Part shown: piece after piece, positions 43,801 through 52,566 of the stretch
Layout of the letters: the number at the start of each line of letters is the position of its first letter
Position numbering within the stretch: position 1 is the stretch's first letter
Source of the DNA: Anoplopoma fimbria
Lineage: Eukaryota; Chordata; Actinopteri; Perciformes; Anoplopomatidae
Assembly (NCBI RefSeq): GCF_027596085.1
Contig: NC_072464.1
Location: 11,772,748 to 11,836,747, forward strand
DNA length: 64,000 nucleotides
Direction: 5' to 3'
Program-made: the position numbers and the translations under genes
The notes under the pieces: generated by a model
Database searches by the model: none
Seen by the model: only the letters and a program-made list of their open reading frames with translations
What the model was told of the DNA's origin: nothing

Positions 43801-46800
43801 ATCCTTTATCTCTTTAGCAAAAGCCTGATTTATCTGTGCCATAGAGCTGCATTGTTGTCCAATAACTATAAAAAGCACATCCATTAGCCGCACTGGGTAA
43901 CACATTCCTTCAATAAACACAGCTAGTGTACTTTATATTGAGAAAGTCCCAAAACACCGTCCTACTGCATACTCAAGGGCACCAAATATGTATTGATCCG
44001 CTACCGAAAATAGTCCCAAACAAAAGCATAATTTACTCCTGTTTTAGTAACATTTGTTTAAAACTACAGTGTCCTGCTGTTTGAAAAGATTAGCCTTTTT
44101 TTAACAATAAAACTATAGATATAGTCAAAACCATTTTTACAGATTGACATCTTCAGTAGGAACCAATGTGTGTGAAACTGAGTGTGTTTTTAATCCCTAA
44201 TGTGAAAATATAGCCAAAGGCAAGCAGTACTCTTGTTAGTCAAAAGCAACTGGATTTTCTATTTCATAATGATGAAAATTAAATAAAATTGATAATATTA
44301 AATTGTAAATCCAGTTTCCCTAGACTTTCTAAATATCCTACTACTGTACTCGGGTGACTGAGAACCTTCATAGTCTTTAATGTAAAACTGAATATTGTTT
44401 TACAGTTTGTTTATTTAGACATCTCTTGGCAAACTTTCTCACAAAATTGCAGATAACATTATGTATCATGCCTTTAAGAAATATAGAATATGGATGATGT
44501 GATGCTTAAAACAGAAAGAGAGCAAGGCCATGTTAAACCTTATAGGACGCGCCTTGTTTAGAAAGACCTTGGCAAAGTGGAAAATATATTGATATATATA
44601 TAAATATATATTATTAATATATAACAACTACATGATACTGTGTTATACCATTCATTAAATGTTTGTATATTGCACATTCTTGCTAAATATGGAGAGTAAA
44701 GTGTTACATTGTTCAGTTAGTCTAATTGGCTTTGAAAGGGTTAATGTAGCTTGAGACATTTTAGAATTTTTCAATCCGTAAAGGGACACAAAATCCTTCA
44801 GTTTATCTAAAATAAAAAAAAATCACCAAATTTGGAGATACATGTTTTTATTTGATTAGGATAAGGACCTTCATGTGCTCAGTGAACTGGGAGTGTGTGT
44901 GGCAATATGTTTGAGAAACAAACAAAATCCCTCATCTGTCGTATTAAAAACAATATTCAGTGTCAGCGGAGGAGTGCATTAAGTGAAAGACATGTCTACA
45001 GTTATGCATATAAAATGCATTTCCCAGCACTTGTCACATCTTACAATGAATATGTTGACAATGTTTTAATATTTTACTTATATTAACAAGCTCATGAGTT
45101 CCTTTGAAGGAAAGAAATATAATATAAATGATCATGATCTTCGAGTCATTAAATGTTTCTATCAACTGCCTTGTCAGCCCCTTATAACAGAACCACAGGT
45201 ATCACACACTAATAACATCTTGAATGTCTTCATGGATTGAAATAACTGTCGCACTTCATGATAATAGTCATCTATTAGGATGTCACTGAAAGCTAATGCA
45301 GTGGAATATTGAGGTGAGAGGGAGGTGTTTTTTTATGATCTCCATTGTGATCTTTAATGAGAGTATCAACCCTGTCAGTTTGTCACGTTCCACACGCACT
45401 TCATCTCTCCTTCGTCACGTACCATCACCATACTAGGATGATAACGTGGCCATGATTTTCCTGTTAATACTGTAGATTTCTGTGTGAGCAATTGTTTTTT
45501 ATTGGTCTTCCTAACTTCATTGGTTTCCATGGCAATTACATTCTCTATGTTAGACCACATGGAGATATGTGTGAATTTGAAGTTGGATGTGAAAGAAACA
45601 TCATCAGTTAACATAATTGGTTTTAGTTTGAAATGTGTTTTCCCCATTTCATTTCCTCTCTGTATTTTCTGTCTTGTTTGCTTTCATCTGGACCTCCATT
45701 TTTAAAAGACATAGTGCCATCTAGTGTGCATTGCAGACGGTTGCATGCCAGGGCTGCTTGTAGTAGTTGTATTATCTATTCATGGGCAATGCGCAATGAA
45801 ATGAGAGGCGGGCTTTTCCCAGAGGAATATTTATTTTTCTCAACTGTTTCTCTGCTTTTTAAACTTTTCCCCATTAAATATTAGACATTTGATGTATTTT
45901 ATGTTCACCTAGTACTTTTATTTGCTTCCCTGGGAATTTCTTTCAGCTATCCTTCTCAATAGAGCGTTGTGTTTGAGAGAAGGGTTTGTTGTGGTTGGTT
46001 GAAATAGGAAATGTTCATCGCCAAGTGACTTTGTTTAACTGATATATGTTTAAGTACAGCTTTGTGTGTCAACTTTGCACATTCTGAAATGTAATAATCA
46101 TGAAGACATTGTCATCTCAGCCCATTAAATAAGTAAACTCTTCTATTTTCAGTCATATGAAACATGGCAGCACCCTGTTTAGTGGAGGTGCTGATTAAAT
46201 ATTTGTATTACCCAAAGGTGAGTTTTTCATTCCCAGTTTGATTCACATTTTTTACTGGCCAGGTTTTGCCAGCAGATCCCGGGAAAAAAACGGTGAATCT
46301 CTCACTTGTTAAACTAAACTTAATGTGTGAGGTTTAGTCAAACATTGCCAGTCAATCTCTCGCATTGAGTGCAGCCTTGACCCTCTGGGCAGCATCAGAG
46401 CCGCTGAAGTGCTTTGGCATCAGTGTGACAGGATTAACACATCAAAAGCAGAGTCGGGGCCTACAGCAGCGTCACACAGTCAGTACAGCACCTTTCATGT
46501 TCTGCTCAGGTTCACCACAATTTCACGTAAGCCAGCAGCAAGTCAGACGGAAAAAGATAATGGGGCCAACCTGCTGCTATCAGGCTTTCCCTCAGCTTCA
46601 GTGAAATATGTCAAATTCTATGTTTGATGAAAGATTGGTGTTCAACAGGCTCAAGTCAGGAAACGATATCTGTCTGTGTCACATGGCCGGGATGCAAAGG
46701 AGCATTTAAGTCTGACATTCAGGCTGAAATTATTGCTGCGAGCCTGCATGGTCTCACTTTTCATGATGCAAACATTCGATAGTCAACTTGGAAGGGAAAT

Positions 46801-46972
46801 TAAATCCAAATATATTTTGGGGAGTGTTAAATTGTCTCAGGGTTAAAGATTTATAATCCCGTTGATAAGATGTGGTAATAAGTGACGCTGGGGCAGTTTT
46901 ATAATGAGTTTACAAATGAGATGTATCGTGAGTACCGGAGAGCTTAAAGACTTGAGCTCAGTTACCAATATG

Positions 46973-47011
<39 letters not shown>

Positions 47012-49704
47012 GTATTTATATATATATATACAGCATAACTAAAGGAATGGGGGGGTGTCATCAACTTTTGAGAGAAAAGGCCTTGGTCACACTGTGCTAT
47101 CTAAAATAATATTTAATTAAATAAATTGTTCACTAAATCTGACTTTTTCTTATATTTCCTAATTTATGTGTGTGTCATTTTCAGCTTTAACTGTTAAGGC
47201 TGCAACTGCTATATTGGAACACAGACTTGTTTATACAGGGGGGGGTTTCCTCCCATGTAACAACCTCTGCTTTTGCTTAGGTGGTTGACATAAAAGAGAA
47301 ACTGAAGCTGTCAAAGAAATTTTGGTCCAACCTGCCTGAGGCAATGTGTGTGGAGGACAGAGTGACCGCTGGAAATGCCAGTGATGAGGAGTGCTGGAAT
47401 GGACACACCAAGGGCAGGTAAGTGCACCAGGGCCCGGGGCTAACGCAGACTAATACAAAAGCTTACTTAGATGTCCAAAGTCTGTTCAACTCGACTAATC
47501 TTAATCAGTCTAATCCTAGAATGAAGGAGCAGATTACTTACTTTCCCTGATTAAAATTTAAAACTTTTACTTTTATTTGTCAGCTAAATAAAAGGAAGTG
47601 GTCTCTTAAATAAAATATATAATCATTCTGATTACTATATATTAAACTATATAGTAAAGTTTTGTTTTTTTAATTAATTTTGCATTTTGTCTTAGTTATG
47701 TTATGTAATAGAGTTTTCATGCTTCTTTAACATGTGCAGCCAGCGTCCCTGATAATCTGATTCCATTTTCAAGGAAAATATATGTACGAATGCTCAAAAT
47801 GCCCACAGCCATGGCTGAAGTCACAGTTAATTGATTATCGCTACTTTTATTCAGACCATGTATGATGCATGATCAGCATTCATGTTTTAAATTCTTTGAA
47901 TAACCCTTGAAGCTGATAATTTAACCTTGTGTATTGGTATTGCATGTGGAAGCTGCTGCCGTTTTCTGTGACCAAAAAGAAAACATCAAAAGTTAACTAA
48001 CTCGCTGAGATTTCAGAGGGGTATAGTACCCAGAGTGACCTGGGCTTATGGGAAACAAATGCTGTTGTGTGAGACGATCTATGTAATGGCCTCACATGAT
48101 GACCTGCTGCTTATTTATCAGAAAGGAATGCAGGCAGCCGACCTGTTTTCCCTGGAGAAAGATCTCACAAATAGTCAGAATATTACCCTTAAGAATTAGG
48201 TCTGTGATTGGGTCAAATTTAGATACGACTGTTATAACCTCAAAGAGCTATTCCAAGTGCACTGTAAGAATTAGACTCATAGCTTAAAACAACAAAATAT
48301 TTGCATCTAGTTGGTCTATTGTTACAAATATGCTTTATCATTGACTAATGAGCAACTACTAGATTAGATGTCCTTTTTAACAAGCTTCTTGTCAAAAACA
48401 AGACATTAAGTTTATTTATTTTGTTGTATTTTTAACCTAAAGGTACTTCCCTGAAGTTCAAAAGGATGGACTCACCAACCAGGTGAATAACCCAGAGGTG
48501 GCCGTTGACATCACCCGCCCAGATACTCTCATCCGCCAGCAGATCATGGCTCTGAGGGTGATGACCAACAAGTTGAAAAACGCCTACAACGGGAATGATA
48601 TCTACTTTCAAGACTCAAGTAAGAATTGCCATTTCCCATGCACACATATTTTTGGTCTTGATCTTGCCGCCCTATTTGGTCAAGTTTATTCTGCAACATG
48701 TCACTCATCTTGAAAAGCTGTCTACTTTGAAATACTACCTAACCTTGAAGCTGAGGTAATCAACATCAGTAAAGCCACAGGAGCCACTGAAGGAGCAAAT
48801 AACTAATACAAGTGTGTAATAAAACAAAATGCCACCAGGTCCAGACTTCATGAAGGTATGTGAAAACCAGGAGGCAGCGTATTTGGTGTGCAGTATGCTC
48901 CTTCATTTAAATCCACTCCAAAAAAATCTATCACAGAAAAATTATTTTTTTTCAACAGTGAAATTGGGATTTACAGAGAGCACCAAGTCCCAAACAGATA
49001 CAAAGTGCCATTAAATACGCCTTTTTTTCTTGTTGTGCCTCCATGAACTGATTTTTTTGCTACTTGTGTGTCAATTTGATTAAGATCAATATTTACTGTC
49101 CTTTTAGCTCTGTTTTGGGCCACCACCAGCTCTTGAGAAAAATATCTGACTGAGAGCTAGTCGCTAACTTTTTTTGCAGGTGGATAGTATAGAGGTCTTA
49201 TCCGAACGACCCTGATGAGAGCAGTGGTAGAGAACCAAGTGCTGCATAGAGCTGAAGGGTTCTGCAAATGCAAATTCTTTTTTTCTGTGGGTTCATCACT
49301 GTCAAATCACGTTCTCACATACACGTAGCCATTTTTCACTCTAGAATTATAAACAAATTCTTATTATTGCATTTTAACTTGAAATTGAAAAAGTTGTATA
49401 CTGTAGCTTTAAAGAATAGTAAAGGATTCTAAAATCTGGTGGAATTGTTGTTTCATTTTCAGTGATGTGCTCAGTTTGGCTTGTGTTTGGCGTTGCAGGT
49501 GATGAAGGTAGCGGCTCAGGCAGTGGCAGCGGCTGCACAGAGGTCTGCCCCACAGACATGGACAGTGCTGCCACCGAAGCTCCGATGGTGGAAGCCGACC
49601 GGAGCGGGCCTGTGGATGACTCTGCCCCGCTCCGTGCACCCTCTCTAGCCCTGCCAACCATTCTGGCCCTCTCAGCCCTGGCAGTCCACCGACAATGGAG
49701 ATAA
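4504..49704 (+). CDS. gpc6: glypican-6, 3' seven coding exons (partial gene, 5' end outside window)
   Basis: GPI-anchored heparan-sulfate proteoglycan core protein of the plasma membrane; glypicans modulate Wnt, Hedgehog, FGF and BMP ligands at the cell surface. Coding joins are 4504-4895, 9974-10139, 27332-27462, 28118-28261, 47281-47417, 48443-48618 and 49499-49704. The reading frame is continuous and encodes 449 residues plus a stop. The family is about 555 residues, so ~105 N-terminal residues (signal peptide, first four cysteines) lie upstream. Ten of the usual 14 core cysteines are visible here, plus an RSTR furin-type site, an SGSGSGSG attachment cluster and a hydrophobic C-tail. Segments such as [23 protein letters not shown] and [14 protein letters not shown] fit GPC6, with GPC4 next closest. 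The neighbouring dct gene supports GPC6. Whether it is teleost copy a or b cannot be told from this window. Confidence 0.97.
6853..7040. repeat. degraded repeat with TCGACTAAT words
   Basis: agtcgactaatc at the left, tttagtcgactgag in the middle and atgattagtcgaca at the right; the left and right words are inverted relative to each other. It resembles a common teleost nonautonomous DNA element. Boundaries are approximate. Confidence 0.4.
7171..7298. repeat. low-complexity trinucleotide-rich stretch (CTA/TAA)
   Basis: Imperfect runs of CTACTACTAC, TAATAATAG and TAATAATAATAA. Confidence 0.7.
7585..8107 (+). mobile_element. degraded L2-like non-LTR retrotransposon, reverse transcriptase end and 3' UTR
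   Basis: Interrupted translation on the plus strand reads [19 protein letters not shown] (DYCNSL at 7677-7694), then, after breaks, FKAVLLVF in the part corresponding to the C-terminus of LINE reverse transcriptase. The 3' tail (tacttgtaaccttgtattga, then aaacgttattac) matches the usual end of L2-type elements in fish. Stops and frame shifts are frequent, so it is a dead fragment. Confidence 0.7.
9292..9323. repeat. 16-bp tandem duplication
   Basis: tgaccttattgtaata occurs twice in direct succession. Confidence 0.8.
9974..10139 (+). CDS. gpc6: gpc6 exon 4, Cys-rich core segment
   Basis: The acceptor is gttcttgcag before 9974; the donor is g|gtaagt at 10140. It opens in phase 0, encodes 55 codons and leaves one base for the next codon. 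Six of the conserved glypican cysteines fall here (ACIRA, LYCPFC, KPCKNYC, KGC), followed by [12 protein letters not shown]. The exon begins with GTAAGC, so the 3' splice site is immediately followed by a donor-like hexamer (see findings). Confidence 0.96.
11199..11303 (+). mobile_element. SINE-like dispersed repeat fragment
   Basis: ggtggtgtggtggctagcac then tgtcgcctcacagcaagagg and cccgggtttgattc: a very common teleost repeat with a pol III B-box-like GGTTTGATTC, followed by tctgtgtggaatttgcatgt. No complete tRNA fold can be formed, so it is not called a tRNA gene. Confidence 0.6.
11600..12900. repeat. possible dispersed repeat, unclassified
   Basis: A block of distinct texture including agccaatcagagacagagta, gtagccaagatggaggagta and ctgaccagttaggacacagt. 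It reads like an old interspersed element rather than intron background, but I cannot name a family or define ends. An open frame at 12556-12876 inside it has no recognisable domain. Confidence 0.3.
14675..15001. repeat. unassigned ~327-bp unit, copy 1 of a direct duplication
   Basis: Shares collinear words with 16490-16802: cttcatatattcct, tggttggttcaagtg, cactttctttgaaa, gatcacattatt, caaaggggttgct and cctacagaga. Both copies are in the same orientation. No coding capacity and no terminal inverted repeats were seen. The family is not recognised. Confidence 0.85.
15165..15398 (+). repeat. dispersed teleost repeat copy
   Basis: ttttctgctgcttttctttg, cagacaaaacaagatatttg, aagacatcactttgga and agcgattaatcaagaa follow in the order of a widespread fish repeat whose end carries ATTAATCGA words. 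An open frame at 15154-15351 is a by-product of this repeat. Confidence 0.6.
16490..16802. repeat. unassigned ~313-bp unit, copy 2 of a direct duplication
   Basis: The second copy of the unit at 14675-15001, start-to-start distance ~1.8 kb, with small indels and substitutions throughout, so the duplication is old. Confidence 0.85.
18972..19110. repeat. dispersed teleost repeat fragment
   Basis: aaggcaacttaatttgtata then gcacattacaccaaggccct and cagtgtgctttacaag match the common fish motif of the type 'aaggcaactttatttgtata ... caaagtgctttaca'. Confidence 0.55.
19311..19576. repeat. dispersed teleost repeat copy (family also at 37271 and 57241)
   Basis: It is bounded by tggtggaggaag and ttctaccactgg, with tttctccctctaaaatgtag and agtagaagtataaagtggca inside. 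These words and the inverted TGGTGGA/TACCACTG ends fit a very common teleost repeat. Confidence 0.6.
20535..20740. repeat. possible dispersed repeat with GGTTAGGTTTAG words
   Basis: ggattggttaggtttagaca, gagtgagattggttagggtg and atatctgggttctagtaaca resemble a perciform repeat family. The preceding GC-rich part (gctcgcctcgctgcctgtct) may belong to it. Confidence 0.4.
22499..22714 (+). repeat. dispersed teleost repeat copy
   Basis: atatgcgctttcttc, cattcacccattgacacact, cctgcccatcaggatctaat, ctttgacatgcagaccgaga and ggatgacccgctctatctct occur in the order of a widespread fish element (normally '...gacatgcagactggagg...gacgacccgctctacc...'). Confidence 0.6.
22990..23009. repeat. 10-bp tandem duplication
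   Basis: catgcactaa occurs twice in direct succession. Confidence 0.6.
27332..27462 (+). CDS. gpc6: gpc6 exon 5
   Basis: The acceptor is tgttatgacag before 27332; the donor is agg|gtatgt at 27463. The first two bases complete a GAT (Asp) codon with the last base of exon 4; 43 full codons follow. It encodes the highly conserved [18 protein letters not shown] and [14 protein letters not shown] segments, where mammalian GPC6 has nearly the same residues. No cysteines are present. A C/T-rich tract with cctccctccc at about 27268-27300 precedes the acceptor. Confidence 0.96.
27463..28117 (+). other. gpc6 intron 5 (655 bp)
   Basis: A short intron with no repeat or gene recognised. Confidence 0.85.
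28118..28261 (+). CDS. gpc6: gpc6 exon 6, contains furin-type site
   Basis: The acceptor is gtaattgcag before 28118; the donor is ctg|gtaagg. It is exactly 48 codons, phase 0 at both ends. It opens with [10 protein letters not shown] (one core cysteine). RSTR at 28160-28171 matches the RxxR convertase consensus at the place where glypicans are cut into two disulfide-linked chains. The exon ends with the GPC4/GPC6-type [16 protein letters not shown]. Between them the linker ([13 protein letters not shown]) is more divergent, as expected for this loop. Confidence 0.96.
30231..30612 (+). repeat. dispersed teleost repeat copy (family also at ~49085)
   Basis: ttttggcctccgctaattcc, ctgagaaaatatctcgatct, aaatgctccacaatgttcac, ctgcctgctgtttggtgctg, aagctaaaacacac, tagagctgaggaaaatgcag and ataaaaaaatactgattata follow in the order of a common percomorph repeat. 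Confidence 0.65.
32134..32222 (+). repeat. dispersed teleost repeat fragment
   Basis: tttgtattgggccaaatcac then aataggagttatcttgtgag and tatagagcaggtcaagacac match a widespread fish motif ('gccaaatcacaa...tatagagcaggtctagac'). Confidence 0.6.
33950..34190. repeat. possible dispersed repeat
   Basis: gcacgttacagagtctccca, tttggagctagtgctgctag and agattaccaaccctagcttt look like part of an interspersed element. Weakly supported. Confidence 0.3.
34639..35312. mobile_element. MITE-like nonautonomous DNA transposon, ~674 bp, with terminal inverted repeats
   Basis: The left end tagtagtgcaacggatca and the reverse complement of the right end, tagtggtgtaacggacca, match at 15 of 18 positions, all differences being transitions. 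The interior is non-coding. The ends resemble hAT-type fish MITEs, but no convincing target-site duplication was seen, probably because of age. Confidence 0.65.
35779..35955 (+). repeat. dispersed teleost repeat, 3' part of the family at 11199
   Basis: cccggggcactccagtttcc then tccaaccataccatgcaggt and ccagtgaactgcccagggct are degraded forms of the part that normally follows the SINE-like segment seen at 11199 ('ctccggtttcctccca...gactggcgacctgtccaggg'). Confidence 0.5.
36985..37030. repeat. dispersed teleost repeat fragment
   Basis: cctttattgatccccatggg then ggaaattcaagtg matches the frequent fish motif 'ctttattgatcccc...gggaaattcaa'. Confidence 0.55.
37271..37423. repeat. dispersed teleost repeat, partial copy of the 19311 family
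   Basis: It ends aagtaaaggatctgaatact then ttgtctaccactg, the characteristic end of the family, in opposite orientation to the 19311 copy. Confidence 0.55.
42415..42760. mobile_element. MITE-like teleost repeat, ~346 bp
   Basis: It begins tgggcaatat and ends atattgtcttgcccta, so the ends are imperfect inverted repeats (GGGCAATAT versus GGGCAAGACAATAT). The interior carries gataaataatcatcagtaat, aatagaacagctagaacaat, tctaatgcagccttaaaaac and ggatatcacaacaatattat in the order of a well-known fish MITE. It is one of the better preserved repeats in the window. Confidence 0.7.
44581..44628. repeat. AT-rich simple repeat
   Basis: Imperfect TA runs (gatatatatataaatatata). Confidence 0.7.
46972..47031. 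repeat. (CT)n followed by (TA)n microsatellite
   Basis: About 40 bases of CT repeat with one TTT interruption, then tgtatt and a run of TA. Confidence 0.95.
47281..47417 (+). CDS. gpc6: gpc6 exon 7
   Basis: The acceptor is cttttgcttag before 47281; the donor is ag|gtaagt at 47418. It opens in phase 0 with 45 codons and ends two bases into an Arg codon finished in exon 8. It encodes [15 protein letters not shown], two core cysteines (AMCVED and EECWNG), and an N-glycosylation sequon NAS. The segment from AMCVED to AGNASD is the least conserved stretch, typical of the family. Confidence 0.95.
47418..48442 (+). other. gpc6 intron 7 (1.0 kb)
   Basis: AT-rich, no repeat or gene recognised. Confidence 0.85.
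48443..48618 (+). CDS. gpc6: gpc6 exon 8
   Basis: The acceptor is taacctaaag before 48443; the donor is a|gtaaga at 48619. The first base completes Arg; 58 codons follow and one base is left over. It encodes [20 protein letters not shown] and then [19 protein letters not shown], the near-invariant helix that closes the glypican core, followed by NDIYFQDS leading into the glycosaminoglycan-attachment region. Confidence 0.96.
48619..49498 (+). other. gpc6 intron 8 (880 bp)
   Basis: No gene. Its 3' part is a degraded copy of a teleost repeat (about 49085-49415) that ends within ~100 bases of exon 9. Confidence 0.85.
49085..49415 (+). repeat. dispersed teleost repeat copy (family also at 30231), next to exon 9
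   Basis: ggccaccaccagctcttgag, aaaaatatctgactgaga, gctagtcgctaacttttttt, agagctgaagggttctgcaa and ctgtgggttcatcac match the family order seen at 30231, with an internal deletion. It ends about 85 bases before gpc6 exon 9. Confidence 0.5.
49499..49704 (+). CDS. gpc6: gpc6 exon 9: heparan-sulfate attachment, GPI signal and stop
   Basis: The acceptor is tggcgttgcag before 49499. Two bases complete Ser, then 67 residues and TAA at 49702-49704. It starts [12 protein letters not shown]: four Ser-Gly repeats next to acidic residues (serine codons from 49510), the classical heparan-sulfate attachment cluster. A threonine/proline/alanine-rich spacer follows. The last ~18 residues ([15 protein letters not shown], then HRQWR) form the hydrophobic GPI-addition signal. 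The omega site is not certain; small residues around DDSA are candidates. The sequence after the attachment cluster is poorly conserved, as usual for this family. Confidence 0.95.
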
Positions 49705-50729
49705 TGTTGGAGGAACTGGCTAAACATGGACATGCTGAGTTTTGTTTTTTTGTTTTTTTTTGCAGTTTTTGTATTCAAGCAGATTGGAGCTACAGTCAAG
49801 CAGACATTATTCAGGCTGCCAGTCTGGAAGCTAGAGGAGTCTGCTCTAAAAAAGAGCAGTCATGCATCATGATTTCCCACTTTCCCAAAGATCGTGCAGT
49901 GCCACCTTAGACTTCACATTTTATGGTATCACTTCACCACCTAACACTGATGCCACCCCAACAAACTCTGCTTCAGAGATTTATTGCACATATGGCAGGT
50001 ATAAATGTAGGTCTCCATGTGGAAATTAGAACACGCACTTTGATTGTTTTGATTTTTTTTTTCTTATGCTAAAATTGTTTGTGTGTTGAAAAATGTTGAG
50101 AATGTGGTTATTTGATGTACCTAAAAGAGGCCGAAGAAGTTAAATGTTTGGTTGACATTATATTTTGAAACAAATACAAGGGATAATGTCGTACGATTCT
50201 GGAACATGTGGTCTCCATCTATTTTGATTGAATCCTTGTTCCATTGCCATTAAATCATGTGCCAATTATTGATTTTTGATCAAATCCATGTTAGTTTTTG
50301 GATCAGATGTAGCCACTAAATCATGTTGCTTCATATCATATTTCTCAGTCATTTCAACCATGTCGTTTGATGGGATTTTAGGTTAAGTATCTCATGGGTT
50401 GGTCATGGGTCTGCTCTGTTCAACAGCTGCCTTGTGCTTAAACTCACATTTTGTTAAAAGGGATAAGATTTACTTTTTATATACTCATTTGCCTTGCAAC
50501 AAATTTATTATCTGCACAATATTCTCATATCTTGCTGGTTTCTCAAGTTTGGCTTCAGGAGAGCCTCGACAGAATTAATGTGGAGCAATTACTGACGAAC
50601 AGAGAAGGTACCACCATTATACAGTAATGCCATCATAGTGATGATGGTTCTGTAGTGTTGTGGGGTGCATGTCCTGGTGTGTAATTCATGAATTAATGTC
50701 CAGGCTAAACTAAATATAATCCTCAATAA

Positions 50730-50784
50730 TATATATATATATATATATTATTTTTAAATGTATTTATATATATATATATATATA
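50730..50784. repeat. (TA)n microsatellite, two runs, in gpc6 3' UTR
   Basis: Two TA runs separated by tatttttaaatgtattt. Confidence 0.95.
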
Positions 50785-51794
50785 TTTTTTCTTTTTTCTG
50801 CTGACATAAATTAGCTAAATAAAGTCGCAGTAATGGAAAATCATGACCTTGGTCTATAAACGTGTAAATGGACATTGCAGCATAAAAAGCACACCCTTTC
50901 AATACAGGACCACCATCACAGATAGAAGCCTGCTGCTGCAATTTTGATATTCATTTCCTGTAATTGGAGACTAAAATGTTCTCTTCTGCATTCTCAGAAT
51001 AAACTAAGTATTTCCACAAATATTACACATTTTAGAAATTCCAGGAATTCTTGATTTGCATACAGGAACAAAAATAAAGGTGCCACTTTTGCATGCCTGC
51101 TATCGAAGTTTGAATGATATAGCTAATACAATTAATTGTAGTATTTAAAAAGCTACAAAAGTGAAATACTGTCAGGAATAAAGAGTTAAGTGTTGCTATT
51201 TCTGCAAATGTATTACCACAGGTATTTAAAGTGTGAGGGTAATTATTAAGAGAGGAAGTTGCTAACAGCACACAGTGGTTACTGGAAATGCAAAGAAAGG
51301 GCACCTAGATTTATCTGTAAAGCTTGAATGGTTGTGTCTGCAGCACAGACAGACTGGAAGCCGACCACAGTCACCTGTGAAATGAGAATCTGTGGAGACC
51401 GGACAGGCCTGAATGCTTCAGTGAAGCTCCTCAGTAGAGCGTACTTACAGAGAATGTGAGAGGCCTGGCACTGCTGAGGGGGGCGGACAAAACCAGCCTG
51501 TATACGTCCACTGTTCTCTGAGAGCCTGTCAGCTCCATAACAACAGGCCAGCTAAGCTTACATATCCAAGGAATTAACCTGTGTTATGACCTTCGCACTA
51601 TAGCAGTGAATATTTTTTGAACTTTTCTTTTGTTGCATTTAAAGTCAGCGTTTGCATCCACATTGCACGGGAAAAAAAATAGCGAAAAAATGTCAAATGT
51701 GTCATTTAAAATGATTCTTTATTATGGATATTGATCTTGCAGAATGCCCTTTTTATGTTTTGTATCATTGAACTTTTAATGGTAATATTTTTGC

Positions 51795-51800
51795 AATAAA
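51795..51800 (+). promoter_or_regulatory. gpc6: candidate distal poly(A) signal of gpc6
   Basis: AATAAA in ttgcaataaaatattg, with GT-rich sequence shortly downstream. It is the last good plus-strand signal before the dct stop codon, apart from AATAAA at 52039-52044, which lies in the likely dct 3' UTR. Confidence 0.4.
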
Positions 51801-52046
51801 ATATTGAAAATGGATGTATGGTGAGAAAAATGATCTGCAATTATAATGAGCAGGAAAGGCTATAGGTCAACATCATTTTACAATCAATGCATTTCTGTAA
51901 GAAGTCAAATCCTAATGAGGTGAGGTTTGTTTGCCTTTTGAATCTAATTTCAAATTAGGAGAGGCGAAGAAAAATATGCCTTATTGCTTTCCACTGCAAT
52001 TGAGATGATTGCATTCGTGTTTTGCTACTGTTATTGAGAATAAATA

Positions 52047-52052
52047 TTTATT
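52047..52052 (-). promoter_or_regulatory. dct: candidate poly(A) signal of dct
   Basis: TTTATT on the plus strand is AATAAA on the minus strand, 345 bases past the dct stop. A second one lies at 51718-51723. No clear GT-rich element follows either, so the true 3' end is uncertain. Confidence 0.35.
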
Positions 52053-52396
52053 AAAACATTCAAATATATTTGTATGATATATTTGTGTAGGAAAATATTC
52101 ATAAAATTGTAAATGGGATCATGCTTTTTTTAAGCTAACTAAAATAATGTTACTAAACCATTTCAAGTATACATTCATTTTGATTGGTCTTGGGAAGATT
52201 CTATTAATATGTTTCAATGGATATTACATATTACAAGTGTTTTTATATGAAAACAAGATTTAATATTTAAGAAGTTGTTATTTTCCTCTTGCATAACAGT
52301 AGGGCTTACAGAACATTGATGATTGGCTGCTTCATCTCTCTATGGTATGTATTGAATAATAAGTATTGAAGCGCTTTCCAGAGCAACAAAGACAAT

Positions 52397-52566
52397 CTAG
52401 GCCTCCTCTGTGTACTTTCTATTTGTGAAGTCTGCTTTTATCAGGGGTTCAAAGCCTCTGTTTCTCCGCTGACGCAGGTAGAGCACGAAGATAAGCAGAA
52501 GCACCAGGAGACCAATGAAGACTCCCCCCAGAGTGGATCCCAGCACAAACATAGCCGGCCCTGCAT
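52397..52566 (-). CDS. dct: dct exon 8: transmembrane helix and cytoplasmic tail
   Basis: The acceptor is tctttacag. It completes Asp459, then encodes a hydrophobic helix ([20 protein letters not shown] continuing to VLYL, ~463-489), a basic stop-transfer RQRRNR, then [19 protein letters not shown] and TAG at 52399-52397. The EPLI motif resembles the acidic-dileucine type that sends this family to melanosomes. An alternative frame in the same bases is longer as an open frame but has no family match. Confidence 0.95.

Larger units (their letters stand above)
28262..47280 (+). other. gpc6 intron 6 (19.0 kb)
   Basis: The longest intron in the window. No coding exon supported. It contains the two MITE-like elements and several other dispersed repeats listed separately, plus a CT/TA microsatellite near its 3' end. 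Confidence 0.85.
49705..51820 (+). other. gpc6: probable 3' UTR of gpc6
   Basis: This non-coding, AT-rich stretch follows the gpc6 stop codon. AATAAA signals on the plus strand lie at 50818-50823, 50998-51003, 51177-51182 and 51795-51800. The last is followed within ~30 bases by a GT-rich tract (atggatgtatggtg), which makes it the most convincing cleavage site. Use of several sites would give UTRs of about 1.1 to 2.1 kb. The end shown is an estimate. Confidence 0.5.

Noticed and set aside
49374..49799. 141-codon open frame on the minus strand across gpc6 exon 9
   Set aside because: It is antisense to the GC-rich terminal exon, is repetitive in composition, extends into AT-rich flanks and has no recognisable domain.
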